DNA of 64,000 bases from Ktedonospora formicarum (GCF_016587355.1 NZ_BNJF01000003.1:930001-994000); one strand, 5' to 3'; numbered from the stretch's first letter, positions 6,934 to 16,174 are shown. Notes: generated by a model not told the origin, from the sequence alone. Numbers and translations are program-made.

Positions 6934-9765
6934 TTGCGCCTGCCGCCGTTCAGACGGCATTGGGAGCTACACAGGGCCATTCCGTCGGGTACAACATGTA
7001 TGGAACGCATCACACATTCTGCCCTCTATGCCAGTCGTGGTCAGGTTAAACCGCGTATGGAGACGCGCCAGCAAATTCCCATCCCGCGTGAGCCAGGTGA
7101 GTTTCGCTTTGGCTACCAGGAGTTTGAGGGGGCTCCGGGCCTACACCTGCTCAGGAAAATTCTGCACACTATTCTACCGGGCGCGCAATACCAGTTCTGG
7201 TGGTCCGTCACCGAGTTTCAGGCCAAGAACCAGAAGGCCTATGTTGGCGTACATACGCTCTCGGAATATATGGGCCGCTGCGAGCGCACGATCCGTAATA
7301 CCCTGAATAGATTTGTCGAGCGCGGTCTCCTGCTCATTGAACAGGACTGGATTCTCAGAGCGGGGCAGGACGGTAGCTACCATGCCATGCGCGTGCGCTG
7401 CAAGGACTTCGGTCCGCTCTACGACATGGCCTATGCCTACCTGTACTGGACGAAGTCGCCCGACTATGTTCCCCCTGAGCGGGAGTACGCCGAGTTCATC
7501 CAGAACCATCCACACATTCGCGAACGCGTCTCAGGCTGGGCACGCTATCAGCGCTTATTAAAGAAAGCTCCCGGTCCTCAGCCGCGTAAACCCGCGCTCG
7601 GACTTCCGATCCGCTGTCGCGATATCGCCTGCCCCCTGTGCTACCAGGGCGAGGATAGTGTACACGCAGAACTACGATTACGGGCAATAGATGTTTTAAA
7701 TGCCAGGGATATAGCAGATTATGATAAATGCCAAATGCGCGCATTATGGAATAAATATCTGCGCGATTATCCCCTATATAATCGAAATCTTAACGTAGTT
7801 AAGACTTATACTTCGAATTCGAAGTTGACCGAAACACATGAATATAGCAAGACTTATGATTCGAATTCGAATTTCGAGAATATAAATTTTCTGGCTAACG
7901 CCATTATTCGAGAATATCAGCGCCTTCGCGAAAAGATAGCCTACTCCTTATCCGGAAACCTGAGCGCGGCAGCGCTAGCCGCGAGCAGCGGCGTTGGTTT
8001 TCGCATAAGATCTTATCAAATCTATGACAACCCTGAAGGGAGTATCCATGACTTTCAGACCGACGAGCCAGCCAGTCTCCAACCCAGAGTCCCCACTTCG
8101 AGCGATACCCAGCCCTTAAGCAATCCCAACAATGGAGAAGCTGGCCCCAAGCAGGCAAGCAAGCACAAAGCAGGCGCACCGAGCAAGGGGGTCCAGCAGG
8201 AGAGCAAGTGGACAGAAGAGAGGAGACAGGTAAGTATGTGGCAAGATCAACATGAGTCCTGGGAGGTCGAGGAGCCGGAGTTTGAGCGCGCGGGAGAAGA
8301 GGCAGACACGCCAGATGAGACGACAAAGCGCCTCTTCCGACCCCACACAGGCGAGCTTCCCCCCCTGGAAGGTGCTCCCACCGACGACGACCAGACCAAC
8401 AGCGATGCATCAGCCATCAGTGCGTCTCCTGACCCAACCACACAGCCCTCTGAACGGGCTTTAGATCCTGAGCGAGAAGAAGTAGCCCCTGCTCCCTCGC
8501 AAGATTCTCCTAACGAGCAGCAACCAATCACTGAACCGATGGAAGCATCCAGGCAGCATGCGTGCGACGGAAAGCTGGATGAAAACCCCTTTAAGGCCCT
8601 GGCAGCGGAACTCTTCCCCGATGGGGAGCGCCTCTACCGACCCGACCTGTCAGGCTGGCAGAACGCGCCGCGTCCTGAGAAGACAGCGCGGAATGAGCAG
8701 GGAACAAAGCCGCTCGAGGCGAGGCCGGGTGGCGTCGACCCGCGCTTCCTGTCAGGTGAGCGCCAGAACCTCATGCCGCTGCGACCTCTCTTGCAGAGCG
8801 ACATGGATCAGCGTGCTCGCTCGCGCAAGGCGCGAACCAATAGCCGTGAGAGCTGGAAACCAGCCCAACTCCTGCCATCCAGCGAGGAGCGCGGCAAGAT
8901 GATTCCGCGTGAGCCTCTCACGCACCGCCTGATGCTCCTGGGTTATCAGGCGTCTGAACGCCTGTATGATACCAACCCCTTCTCGACACAATCTATGCTC
9001 GCCAACTCCATGGAACGCCTGCTCATTTGCGCCAGAGAAGCTGGCATTGAACAACGCCAGGATGTCATCGAGCAATGGTTGTACAATACCGTTGACCATT
9101 GCATACAGATGGCGAGCCATCAGAAAGACCTGCGGGCCCGAACCGATCAGGGTGCAGTCAAACCTATGCCCTGGTTTATTACCGCCCTCAAGAACGCCAT
9201 TCTCCAGGCTAGCGCCGCGCTTGGACGCGGCGAACTGCCGCCGGATGTCGCACGTGTCGCTCGCGACCTCCCCAGGGCCGCGAGTGGTGAAGCCCTCGCC
9301 AATCCACCCGCGATCAAAGCGCACGACGAGACCGCGCGGGCAGACCAGCCGACTGCGGAGAGCCCCCAGGCCGCCCAGGAACAACCTGATCCAGTTCCGA
9401 ATCCGTCCTTGCCTGACAAGCTGGCGGACAAAGAGCCAGCCCATGAAGCGAAAGCGCAGCACATAGACAACACAATGCCTATGGATCACCCCAGCCGGAT
9501 CAGCTTCCCCATTCCTCAGCGCAGGAAACTAAGCAAACGGCTGGTCCAGGCAGGTGTGAATGAGAATATAGATTTTATGGGCTCCGGCTGCCCCGATTGC
9601 GGCTGCGTCTTCCTCTATCACGATCCAGGCGACGAGCCAGAGGCACCACACCACTGCTGCCACTGTCGGCCCTCGCCAGCCTGGTCCGATGAAGTCCAAG
9701 CACGTGTCGAGGACCTCCTGGCGACTCCTCTCGATGAGATTCGCACCTGGCTCTGGCAAAGGTAA
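6934..9765 (+). CDS. Large winged-helix and zinc-ribbon protein of unknown function
   Basis: The open frame gives up to 943 residues. Other possible starts are ATG 7000 and ATG 7057; none has a strong ribosome site. Residues about 60-230 hold a winged-helix-like segment (HTLSEYMGRCERTIRN then LNRFVERGLLLIE) followed by a Cys cluster (CRDIACPLC). Residues about 350-780 are low-complexity, rich in Pro, Glu, Gln and Ser. The C-terminus has a zinc-ribbon pattern (CPDCGC ... CCHC). The arrangement recalls plasmid-type replication or DNA-binding proteins, but this is a guess. An AT-rich coding stretch (7665-7915) carries paired palindromes, and an interspersed hairpin element is inserted in frame at 7947-8009. 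Confidence 0.75.
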   Translation: MRLPPFRRHWELHRAIPSGTTCMERITHSALYASRGQVKPRMETRQQIPIPREPGEFRFGYQEFEGAPGLHLLRKILHTILPGAQYQFWWSVTEFQAKNQKAYVGVHTLSEYMGRCERTIRNTLNRFVERGLLLIEQDWILRAGQDGSYHAMRVRCKDFGPLYDMAYAYLYWTKSPDYVPPEREYAEFIQNHPHIRERVSGWARYQRLLKKAPGPQPRKPALGLPIRCRDIACPLCYQGEDSVHAELRLRAIDVLNARDIADYDKCQMRALWNKYLRDYPLYNRNLNVVKTYTSNSKLTETHEYSKTYDSNSNFENINFLANAIIREYQRLREKIAYSLSGNLSAAALAASSGVGFRIRSYQIYDNPEGSIHDFQTDEPASLQPRVPTSSDTQPLSNPNNGEAGPKQASKHKAGAPSKGVQQESKWTEERRQVSMWQDQHESWEVEEPEFERAGEEADTPDETTKRLFRPHTGELPPLEGAPTDDDQTNSDASAISASPDPTTQPSERALDPEREEVAPAPSQDSPNEQQPITEPMEASRQHACDGKLDENPFKALAAELFPDGERLYRPDLSGWQNAPRPEKTARNEQGTKPLEARPGGVDPRFLSGERQNLMPLRPLLQSDMDQRARSRKARTNSRESWKPAQLLPSSEERGKMIPREPLTHRLMLLGYQASERLYDTNPFSTQSMLANSMERLLICAREAGIEQRQDVIEQWLYNTVDHCIQMASHQKDLRARTDQGAVKPMPWFITALKNAILQASAALGRGELPPDVARVARDLPRAASGEALANPPAIKAHDETARADQPTAESPQAAQEQPDPVPNPSLPDKLADKEPAHEAKAQHIDNTMPMDHPSRISFPIPQRRKLSKRLVQAGVNENIDFMGSGCPDCGCVFLYHDPGDEPEAPHHCCHCRPSPAWSDEVQARVEDLLATPLDEIRTWLWQR
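7801..7875. repeat. Two 12-bp TTCGAATTCGAA palindromes, 48-bp period, inside the large gene
   Basis: AAGACTTAT is followed by the palindrome at 7811-7824 and again at 7859-7872. They lie in an AT-rich patch of an otherwise GC-rich gene and look like iterated protein-binding sites. Confidence 0.5.
7947..8009. repeat. TTTTCGCATAAG inverted-repeat element, in-frame copy
   Basis: CTTATCCGGAAACC (7947-7960) and GGTTTTCGCATAAG (7996-8009) are inverse repeats with two mismatches. The interior is GC-rich and self-complementary (GCAGCGCTAGC). The same element occurs at 18877-18955, 49844-49905 and 60347-60388. Here it encodes about 21 Ala/Ser/Gly-rich residues in frame. Confidence 0.7.
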
Positions 9766-9797
9766 TTCCCAGAGTAACATCGCAGGATAGGCTCTAC

Positions 9798-9816
9798 GCT
9801 CGCTAAAGTTGAGCGC
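9798..9816. repeat. REP-like hairpin (CGCTCGCTAAAG type)
   Basis: CGCTCGCTAAAGTTGAGCG folds into a hairpin and is followed by CCTACATGTGA. A diverged inverted partner (TGTAGACGCTCAGCTTCAG) lies at about 9850-9870. Other copies: 20692, 32006, 33569 and 34890. Confidence 0.6.
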
Positions 9817-9891
9817 CTACATGTGACAAGGTCAAGCCTTCCATTCATATGTAGACGCTCAGCTTCAGCCCGAGCCGCAGTAGAAGCAGCT

Positions 9892-10461
9892 CTAACCTGC
9901 GCTCTGGTAGTGTAAACCAACTACGCCGGAGTGAAACTGCTTTGCTGTAACAAGCTTCAGGGAGGCGCTTCCCTGGATATCCTTGAAGAAAGGCGTCCCA
10001 CCACCCAGGAGCAGAGGATTGAGATTGATGACATATTCATCGATCAGGCCGTCCTGCGCCAGAACGTGAACCAGGCGCGGGCTACCAAAGATCATGATGT
10101 CGCCGCCCTCCTGGTGTTTCAGCGAATTGATCGCGTCCGCGTAGTGGTCCCTGACAAGCGTGGTATTGTTCCAATCCACCGCGTCGAGCGTTCGCGAAAA
10201 CACAACCTTGGTGACATCCTCCACCCAGCGCGAATGGTCAAGATCATGCTGGGTGCTCTCAGGATCTGACGGAACGGTAGGCCAATAATCCTTCATCATC
10301 TGGTACGTTATCCGACCATAGATAGCAGTATCGACGCTCTCAATAAAGCCATCGACAAAGCTTGAAGTCTCTTTATCAACAATGGCCCATTCCAGCTCGC
10401 CATTGGGGCCAGCCGCATAGCCATCGAGCGAAATATGTATGAGGGAAACGACTTTACGCAT
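9892..10461 (-). CDS. Dihydrofolate reductase family (RibD C-terminal-like) protein, pair 1
   Basis: A 189-residue DHFR-fold protein of the RibD_C type. It starts MRKVVSLIHISLDGYAAGP, has the YGRITYQMM segment, IMIFGSPRLVHVL and PLLLGGGTPFF, the usual family blocks. The start at 10461 is preferred because AAGGAG stands six bases upstream; the longer frame from GTG 10476 overlaps that site. Family members reduce pteridine- or pyrimidine-like substrates with NADPH; the real substrate is usually unknown. It follows an AraC-type regulator gene (10565-11242) on the same strand, an arrangement repeated at 17327-18729. Confidence 0.88.
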   Translation of the reverse strand: MRKVVSLIHISLDGYAAGPNGELEWAIVDKETSSFVDGFIESVDTAIYGRITYQMMKDYWPTVPSDPESTQHDLDHSRWVEDVTKVVFSRTLDAVDWNNTTLVRDHYADAINSLKHQEGGDIMIFGSPRLVHVLAQDGLIDEYVINLNPLLLGGGTPFFKDIQGSASLKLVTAKQFHSGVVGLHYQSAG

Positions 10462-10564
10462 TCTATACTCCTTCACATCTTATAATCCATTTTCGACGCT
10501 GGTCCATTTCTATGCCTCTGAGTATAGCATGATAAATAGAAATTGTATTGAACAAAATGGACAC

Positions 10565-11242
10565 TTACTCGACCTTGCCATTGCTCGCGATCTGCGCAGG
10601 CGTGTAACCGATGTAGTGCTTGAGGGACCGCGTCATATGCGGCTGGTCGGCATAACCTGCCTGATAGGTCGCATCGAGGAGCGAGTGTCCCTGCCCCAAG
10701 AGAGTCATCGCGTATTGCGCCCGCTCGATCTGCTGGATAGTCGTAGGAGTGAGACCAGTCGCGCGCTGAAAGCGGCGGCGTACTGTACGCTCTGAAAGTT
10801 CCTGCGGCTGCTCCTGTAAGGCCGCGCTCACGACCGGATCACATTCCATTAAACCCTGACGTACCAGCCGCGCCACAAAGATCTCGGCATTGTCATAATC
10901 GGGAAGTTGCCAGGTAGAGCCATGCAGCCAGAAGGACGCCTTAGACGAGAGCGGAAGGACAGTCTCAGTGTCTACCAGGCCATCAACCGGTAGCTTTGGA
11001 AGAAATATACCAAGCTTAAACTCAATAACCAGAAATTCCGCCCCCTCAGGCTGAGTCGTGGGTCGAGCCCTGGTAATCGGCCCCTCAGCGGAAACCTTCA
11101 CACGCCCATCCTGCTTATGGAAGAGCAGATGCCAGCGACTGGCGGCTGGACAGATCACAGCATAATCCTTCCCCGCCTGTCCACGCCAGATCATATCTAT
11201 ATATGGAGAATCCGAAGCTCGCCCCTCCATAGAAATTTCCAT
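10565..11242 (-). CDS. AraC-type helix-turn-helix regulator, pair 1
   Basis: A 225-residue protein with an N-terminal sensing part and a C-terminal AraC domain (about residues 140-220) including ERTVRRRFQRATGLTP and a second helix-turn-helix ending YADQPHMTRSLKHYIGYTP. The start at 11242 is chosen because GAGGGG lies ten bases before it; the TTG at 11257 overlaps that site. It probably controls the downstream DHFR-like gene, 104 bp away on the same strand. The protein at 17327-18043 is a paralogue with the same layout. Confidence 0.88.
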   Translation of the reverse strand: MEISMEGRASDSPYIDMIWRGQAGKDYAVICPAASRWHLLFHKQDGRVKVSAEGPITRARPTTQPEGAEFLVIEFKLGIFLPKLPVDGLVDTETVLPLSSKASFWLHGSTWQLPDYDNAEIFVARLVRQGLMECDPVVSAALQEQPQELSERTVRRRFQRATGLTPTTIQQIERAQYAMTLLGQGHSLLDATYQAGYADQPHMTRSLKHYIGYTPAQIASNGKVE

Positions 11243-11257
11243 CTTATCACCCCTCAA

Positions 11258-11533
11258 TCCTACACTTTAAAAAATATTCAACCACATGCTCTCTCATTCC
11301 CATCTGCTCAACAAAAACGGAAGAGGTGGACTGCCCTGGCTGAAGCTCCGCGTCTACTTATGACAGGGTCGCGTCTTCCTACATATATAGGCGCAACGCT
11401 TGAGCGAGCGCTTACCCTCCTCCAACTACACATCCTCTCCTCACGCTCGAATGCGGCCTAATCTTGCTTATAAAAGCATTTGAGAGTATACTTGCTGCGT
11501 AATGTATCGTTCCTCTTTGCGTGCATGATACGT
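11258..11533. repeat. Intergenic stretch with diverged REP-like hairpins
   Basis: Contains GGCTGAAGCTCCGCGTCTACTTATG-like and inverted CATATATAGGCGCAACGCTTGAGCGAGCG-like segments (about 11338-11425), degenerate relatives of the REP families. No gene is seen. Confidence 0.35.
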
Positions 11534-11698
11534 GATTAGGGGCTGGTAGTTGGATGGATCACCTTATCGATGATCCTCTAATCACCCAAGTGGGATTGAG
11601 CGTGTCCCACGGCGTTTGAGTAAGTCGCGCCACGGCATCCGCTGAAAACGTTCACCCTTACGAGTCGCACGCTGCGGCTCACAACCCAAGGAGAAGTC
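11534..11698 (+). promoter_or_regulatory. Structured leader of the 11699 gene
   Basis: Two nested stems: GATTAG (11534-11539) with CTAATC (11578-11583), and inside it GGATCA (11556-11561) with TGATCC (11571-11576). A GTGGGA...TCCCAC stem follows. The leader ends with AAGGAG five bases before the GTG start. Confidence 0.55.
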
Positions 11699-12367
11699 GT
11701 GTCTGTTGGCCGACTGAGCAAAGTACCCCTAACAAGGGTCTCGGTCAGGCGCATCGAGAACCTGATCGGTGCTGCCAATAGGGTAAGGATGCAGGGCACC
11801 ACCCTCTCCAGCGAGGAGCTCGGCGAGTGGTTCCGCCAGGTGGCGGTCCTCTACGGCTTCAACGACGGTGACATCCGCACCTTCGTCGAGGGCGAGGGCG
11901 GCGAGCCCTACCACGTGGTATGGGTTCGTGTGTGGTTCTCAGAGGCGGCCCATGCCTGGGTTCGTCTCTCCGCCCTTTCGGGGCCGGAGAAGTCGTTCAC
12001 CATCGACCGTGTCCTGTTGCGGGGCATGGACGACATGATCGAACTGCTGCACCCGTACCTGGAGGGTGACGCGTTCGCCAATCTGGAAGAGCAGCTCGAT
12101 GTGGTCCGAACGTACTGCGGCTTCCTGGACGACGAGCAGCTCGACGCCGAGGACATCAAGAGGTACACCAGCCCGCCAGTTGACGGGGTCGAGATCCGCG
12201 ATCCGAGCACCGGGGAGTTCTCCCCGGAGGTCTGCACCGGGGAGAACTCCCCGGAGGTCTGGCTCCGTGTGCGGCTCAACGCCGCCGTCTACGACCCGGC
12301 CTACGCCCTGATCCGCATCTCGCGGGGGTATGGCGTGGTTGGCAGTGTGATGTTCCAGTGGGAGTGA
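11699..12367 (+). CDS. Orphan cassette protein with internal duplication
   Basis: The 222-residue product starts at GTG 11699, supported by AAGGAG five bases upstream. C/G-ending codons, long structured leader and hairpin end mark it as a cassette gene. It seems to be two copies of one domain: WVRVWFSEAAHAWVRLS near residue 75 matches WLRVRLNAAVYDPAYALIRIS near residue 190, each preceded by an acidic helical segment with a GF pair. Between them is a 9-residue tandem repeat (TGEFSPEVC then TGENSPEVW). It is probably soluble and acidic. No family recognised. Confidence 0.7.
   Translation: MSVGRLSKVPLTRVSVRRIENLIGAANRVRMQGTTLSSEELGEWFRQVAVLYGFNDGDIRTFVEGEGGEPYHVVWVRVWFSEAAHAWVRLSALSGPEKSFTIDRVLLRGMDDMIELLHPYLEGDAFANLEEQLDVVRTYCGFLDDEQLDAEDIKRYTSPPVDGVEIRDPSTGEFSPEVCTGENSPEVWLRVRLNAAVYDPAYALIRISRGYGVVGSVMFQWE
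12208..12261 (+). repeat. Tandem 27-bp repeat inside coding sequence
   Basis: Two adjacent 27-bp units (12208-12234 and 12235-12261) differ at two central bases. Each contains CCGGGGAG-TTCTCCCCGG or its AA variant, itself a palindrome, so each unit can fold into a hairpin in the mRNA. Confidence 0.75.
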
Positions 12368-12387
12368 GCATCTGCGCGTGGTGGCGA

Positions 12388-12416
12388 GGCCTCGACCTGT
12401 GACATGGGTCGGGGCC
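12388..12416 (+). terminator. GC-rich hairpin after the 11699 gene
   Basis: GGCCTCGACC (12388-12397) pairs with GGTCGGGGCC (12407-12416), one wobble pair. No clear T tract follows. Confidence 0.6.
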
Positions 12417-12621
12417 CCGCCCCTGGCTCGCTCAATCATTAATACTTGCTCCTAGCCTTCTCAATACCGTATTGACTCTAGCTTTTTATTAGGCTATGCT
12501 GCGAATCACTACATGACAGGACATTACTCACCATGCCTCCTCCTCTGCTTATCTTTTGATATTTACCATACACGTATGGCTTAATTGATCGCGGCTAGCA
12601 TGTATATAGGAAAGGGTTAAT

Positions 12622-13908
12622 ATGTCAGATACGACACGGTATAGTGAAGTTGAAGTGCAAGCGCTTGGTCGAATAGAGGGCTGGCTACGAGCGCGGAATC
12701 TGCTCGATGAGGTTAAGTCTATCACACTGACCGAGGACGGCGGGCGCGTTCATGCACGCCTTGAGCGTGGACACGTGGTGGCTCTGACGCTGCGCTACTG
12801 CGAGCTTGCCACGCTACCCGAAGCCCTGGGAGAACTGACGTCACTTGAATATCTAGATCTCTCCGGTAATCGCCTGGATACCATACCAGAAACACTCTCA
12901 ACCCTGACACAACTACGCGTGCTCAGGCTAGATGCGAACCAGTTGAAGAGCCTGCCTGAGTGGCTGGGTGACCTCATGTCACTGGAAGAGCTACACATCG
13001 ACTTGAACCAGCTTACCATGCTACCCGAAAGCGTGTGTACACTCCCACATCTCACGCTTCTGCGCGCCTATAGCAATCAGCTTACCTCGCTCCCGGCGAG
13101 CATCGGACATCTGACAGCACTCAAGGACCTCAGTGTTGGACATAATCACCTGAGCGCCCTTCCCTCGTCTATCTGGCGCTTACATGACCTTGAAGCACTC
13201 AACATCGCCGAGAACCAGTTAACCGCCCTATCCTCGCACATCGGCAACCTGCGAAGGCTACGAATGCTGGACGCGGGCCATAACGACCTGGAGAAGATAC
13301 CGGAGGAGCTCGGTACTCTCTCGGAACTGACGGACTATCTCTATTTGAGTGATAATCACTTGCGCGAACTGCCTGCATCCCTCTTCACCCGGCTGACAGG
13401 CCTGACCTACCTCAATATTACCGACAACCAGCTCACCTCGCTTCCTGAGTCACTTGGCAATCTGACCAGCCTCCGCGAACTCCGACTTTATAACAACCAA
13501 CTCACCACACTACCCGAAGCACTTGGGAGACTTATACACCTGCGCGAGCTACACGCCATGCGAAACCGGCTCACGACGCTTCCCACGTCACTTGGTGAGT
13601 TGCGTGACCTCAAAGAGTTACGCTTGAGTGATAATCACCTGATCGAGCTTCCGGAATCAATTGGCTCTCTACACTCTCTGACCCATCTCGACCTGCGCAA
13701 CAACCATCTACTTACGCTCCCAATGAGCATAGGCAAGCTCGCCAACCTGGAATATCTGGATCTGCGCGCTAACCGACTGATCACACTCCCAACGAGCCTG
13801 GGTGAGCTTCCCCATCTTGCAAAGCTTGATCTACGCTGGAACAAGCTCAGCGCGCTCCCTGCCTGGCTCGAACAACTCTCCGCACAGGGCTGTTCAGTTC
13901 TCCTCTAA
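12622..13908 (+). CDS. Leucine-rich repeat protein
   Basis: The 428-residue protein has a short N-terminal region (about residues 1-50) and then about sixteen leucine-rich repeats of about 23 residues to the C-terminus, with the form LxxLxLxxNxLxxLPxxLGxL (for example YLDLSGNRLDTIPETL). No signal peptide or membrane segment is seen, so it should be an intracellular protein-binding solenoid. Start ATG 12622 follows AAAGGG. It is monocistronic. Such bacterial LRR proteins have no set function; partners are probably proteins. The cysteine near the end (QGCSVLL) is unusual. Confidence 0.92.
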   Translation: MSDTTRYSEVEVQALGRIEGWLRARNLLDEVKSITLTEDGGRVHARLERGHVVALTLRYCELATLPEALGELTSLEYLDLSGNRLDTIPETLSTLTQLRVLRLDANQLKSLPEWLGDLMSLEELHIDLNQLTMLPESVCTLPHLTLLRAYSNQLTSLPASIGHLTALKDLSVGHNHLSALPSSIWRLHDLEALNIAENQLTALSSHIGNLRRLRMLDAGHNDLEKIPEELGTLSELTDYLYLSDNHLRELPASLFTRLTGLTYLNITDNQLTSLPESLGNLTSLRELRLYNNQLTTLPEALGRLIHLRELHAMRNRLTTLPTSLGELRDLKELRLSDNHLIELPESIGSLHSLTHLDLRNNHLLTLPMSIGKLANLEYLDLRANRLITLPTSLGELPHLAKLDLRWNKLSALPAWLEQLSAQGCSVLL

Positions 13909-14432
13909 CCGTTATGCTGGACGGCATTTAGCATAACCATTAGAGCGCATAAGATTACGGATGGCAGACTCTACGGTATAACGCGCGCCCCTTGCTCTTG
14001 AGCGCTTGATTGGGTATAATCGTCTGTATGCAATATTTCGGGTCGCTGTTCATCATAACCAAATATTGATGGATGATAGCAGGTGGTTCTCTTCGCAAAT
14101 TTCTGAGCGAGTCGTCCCTTCACAAGGGGCAGCACTAACCGTATTAGCGGAGCCAGTTTTCGCGGAAGAGCTTGGAGCGGAGCGCTCACCAGGCGGAGGG
14201 TAGGCTTGATCCCCTTCGTTTCCGAACTTCACTCCTGTCATTGGTTGCCACGTAATGTGTGCGCGGGGAGACAAAAAATGATCAGCAGATTGGACAGAAT
14301 TTCGGTAAACGCATAGAACTAGAAACGAGGTGAACGCTAAATGAATAGGCTGCTGGCAATCCTCTGGGAGAGCCATACCAGCCACAAAAGAATAAGCAAG
14401 ACAAAGACATCGGCCACTGGAGGCGATGTAAA
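13909..14432 (+). promoter_or_regulatory. Intergenic region and leader of the 14433 gene
   Basis: No gene is seen. The last 220 nt resemble the other long leaders in position only; GGAGG lies nine bases before the ATG at 14433. Confidence 0.35.
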
Positions 14433-15049
14433 ATGTCAGAAGGCAGTCATAGTCGGAGGCCTCGGCACGTAACGGCAGAGCAGGCCCGAGACGCAAGAAA
14501 GGCGCAGAGGCAAGAGGCGTACAACCAACTCCGAAGGGGTTGGAAGCCTTACAGGAGGCGCTGGTCGCTGCCATGAAGGCGACCAAGGATGTGCGGGCAT
14601 CGCTAGAAGATGGTGACAAAACCTATAGCCTCCTAAGGGCTTCGGAGTTGCGTCTCCTGGGGTATTGCCTGATGTTCGACGCAATCTTCCTGATAACGTA
14701 CGACGCGCTCACGGTGGCGTACCGCAAGAGAACTGGGAAGGCCGTGCATTCTGGAATGGGTGTCCGTAAGGATGATACCATTGTGGACTTCGCCGGTGGG
14801 CTCGCCTTCCTCAAGAAATACGCCGCACCTGAGCCTGATCCTGGGCTACCCACCGAGGTGCGCGAGCGCCTGGAGGCGAACCGTGAACTCTTCGTCGAGG
14901 CGACGAATGTGCTCAAGTGGGTCTACAAGCAACTGAGGAGCCCTGCCTGGGAGATCTACCACCGAGCGTCCAAGTTCTTCGAGGGCCTCGATGACCACTG
15001 GCTGGAACCCTATGGCGCGCCCTCTCACGAGATGTGCGACGCTGCATGA
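14433..15049 (+). pseudogene. Orphan cassette protein, one-base frameshift in a GGGG run
   Basis: ATG 14433 follows GGAGG with a 9-nt spacer and opens MSEGSHSRRPRHVTAEQ, a basic helical segment up to about residue 36. At the G run 14536-14539 the frame is lost. Adding one G joins it to the frame ending at 15049 and gives a 205-residue protein (LEALQEALVAAMKATKD ... GAPSHEMCDAA) with a central hydrophobic stretch (LGYCLMFDAIFLITYDAL) and a C-terminal helical part. Codons are C/G-ending. It is followed by a strong terminator. The break is more likely a sequence error than decay, because it is one of ten alike. Family unknown. Confidence 0.65.
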
Positions 15050-15117
15050 CTGGCTTTCATGTTTTCGCTGCTAACAAGCAGCTTGCATATTGTTTTGCTT
15101 ACAAGCGAGAGACAACC

Positions 15118-15165
15118 AAAACATCGCGGTCCCCACACCCAGGGGTTCCGCGACGTTTTGTTTTT
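15118..15165 (+). terminator. Terminator of the 14433 gene
   Basis: AAAACATCGCGG (from 15118) pairs with CCGCGACGTTTT (to about 15159) and runs into a T-rich tract to 15165. Confidence 0.8.
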
Positions 15166-15218
15166 GGGCAAGAGTAATTAGGAGCGTTGAAGTGAGCATA
15201 TCCGTAGGGAGAGGCACC

Positions 15219-15243
15219 GCTGCTCAAGCGACACGGCTTCCCA
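15219..15243. repeat. REP-like sequence (CCGCTGCTGAAGCG type, diverged)
   Basis: CACCGCTGCTCAAGCGACACGGC matches the family seen intact at 28722, 28800 and 50436. Confidence 0.5.
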
Positions 15244-15315
15244 TCATGAAGAGAGGAGGCACGGAGTATGTGTACCGTGCCCCCTTAGTCGCGGCTCTTT
15301 CTAGCTAGCCGGTCA

Positions 15316-15834
15316 TTACCAACCTCTTAACATGGTCTGGTAATATGAGTGCACGGCTGTACGGGCTGATGAACCATAGTATGGGTGAGAATAAGTGCTA
15401 TACGGGCGGTAGTATGGGCGATAAGGTTGGTAGTAATACGGGCGATAGTATGGCCGGTAGTACGGATAGTAGTACGGCTGATAGTATGGCCGGTAGTACG
15501 GATAGTAGTACGGACGATAGTACGGGTAGTACGGACGATAGGATGGATAATGTGGATAGTAGAGTGAGGTGCCCGTGTTGTAGAGCGACGTTCCTGGTGT
15601 GTAGAGTGAGGTGCCCGTGTTGTAGAGCGACGTTCCTGGTGTGTAGAGTGAGGTGCCCGTGTTGTAGAGCGAGATGCCTTCGCCATCGGGCTGGGGCTTT
15701 ACAGCTTTGGCGGATTCATTGGTCTTTACGCTGGCGGCTGATGCCGAATGGCCTGAACTGATTAACAGCAATAGGGCAAGCGAACTGCTGAATACAGCCA
15801 GGCAAATGATCTTTGCTTTAACTGAAAATTTCAT
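15316..15834 (-). CDS. Secreted Tyr/Pro-rich repeat protein
   Basis: The 172-residue product has a signal peptide (about residues 1-34: basic start, then AVFSSSLALLLLISSG). It is followed by 14-residue repeats of the form GTSLYNTGTSLYTP (about residues 55-95; 42-bp DNA period) and then a long run of PYYRPYY-type units to about residue 150. Tyr, Pro and Arg make up most of the mature protein and there is no Cys. The composition suggests an extended extracellular or wall/spore-coat protein that could be Tyr cross-linked; this is inference. AGAGGG precedes the ATG at 15834. No family recognised. Confidence 0.75.
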   Translation of the reverse strand: MKFSVKAKIICLAVFSSSLALLLLISSGHSASAASVKTNESAKAVKPQPDGEGISLYNTGTSLYTPGTSLYNTGTSLYTPGTSLYNTGTSLYYPHYPSYRPYYPYYRPYYYPYYRPYYQPYYYPYYRPYYRPYYYQPYRPYYRPYSTYSHPYYGSSARTAVHSYYQTMLRGW

Positions 15835-15847
15835 GAAGTCCCTCTCT

Positions 15848-15888
15848 TTAGATTAGATATGTACAGCACTTCGTCACATCTAATCTAA
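15848..15888. promoter_or_regulatory. Inverted repeat just upstream of the repeat-protein gene
   Basis: TTAGATTAGAT (15848-15858) and ATCTAATCTAA (15878-15888) pair with a 19-nt loop. The position 14 bp 5' of the ATG suggests an operator or a 5' UTR hairpin. The rest of the gap to 16174 shows no gene. Confidence 0.45.
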
Positions 15889-16174
15889 GCTAAAGCCACC
15901 CTTGCTCTTGAGGGGGCTAAACACGACAAAAGTTCTGACTGGCGGACATTTCTTTTATAAATAGAGCGACAAACACAAGAAATGACATGGGTTCGCGCTA
16001 CAGGCGTATTTTTTGAGTATCAATAGCGCCGGTCAAAACCGATGTGTTCGCCAACCTGGTCCTACCTTTGCCGACATTCCTGCCCTCAAACTCCTGCTCC
16101 CATTGTTATCGCCAGGCTTCAATGATAAGATATCTTCAATATGAATGGCCTTCTCAAGTGAGGTATAAAAAAGC

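Noticed and set aside
15400..15680. Regular short repeats resembling a CRISPR array
   Set aside because: They are in-frame tandem repeats of a secreted Tyr/Pro protein; there are no unique spacers and no cas genes.
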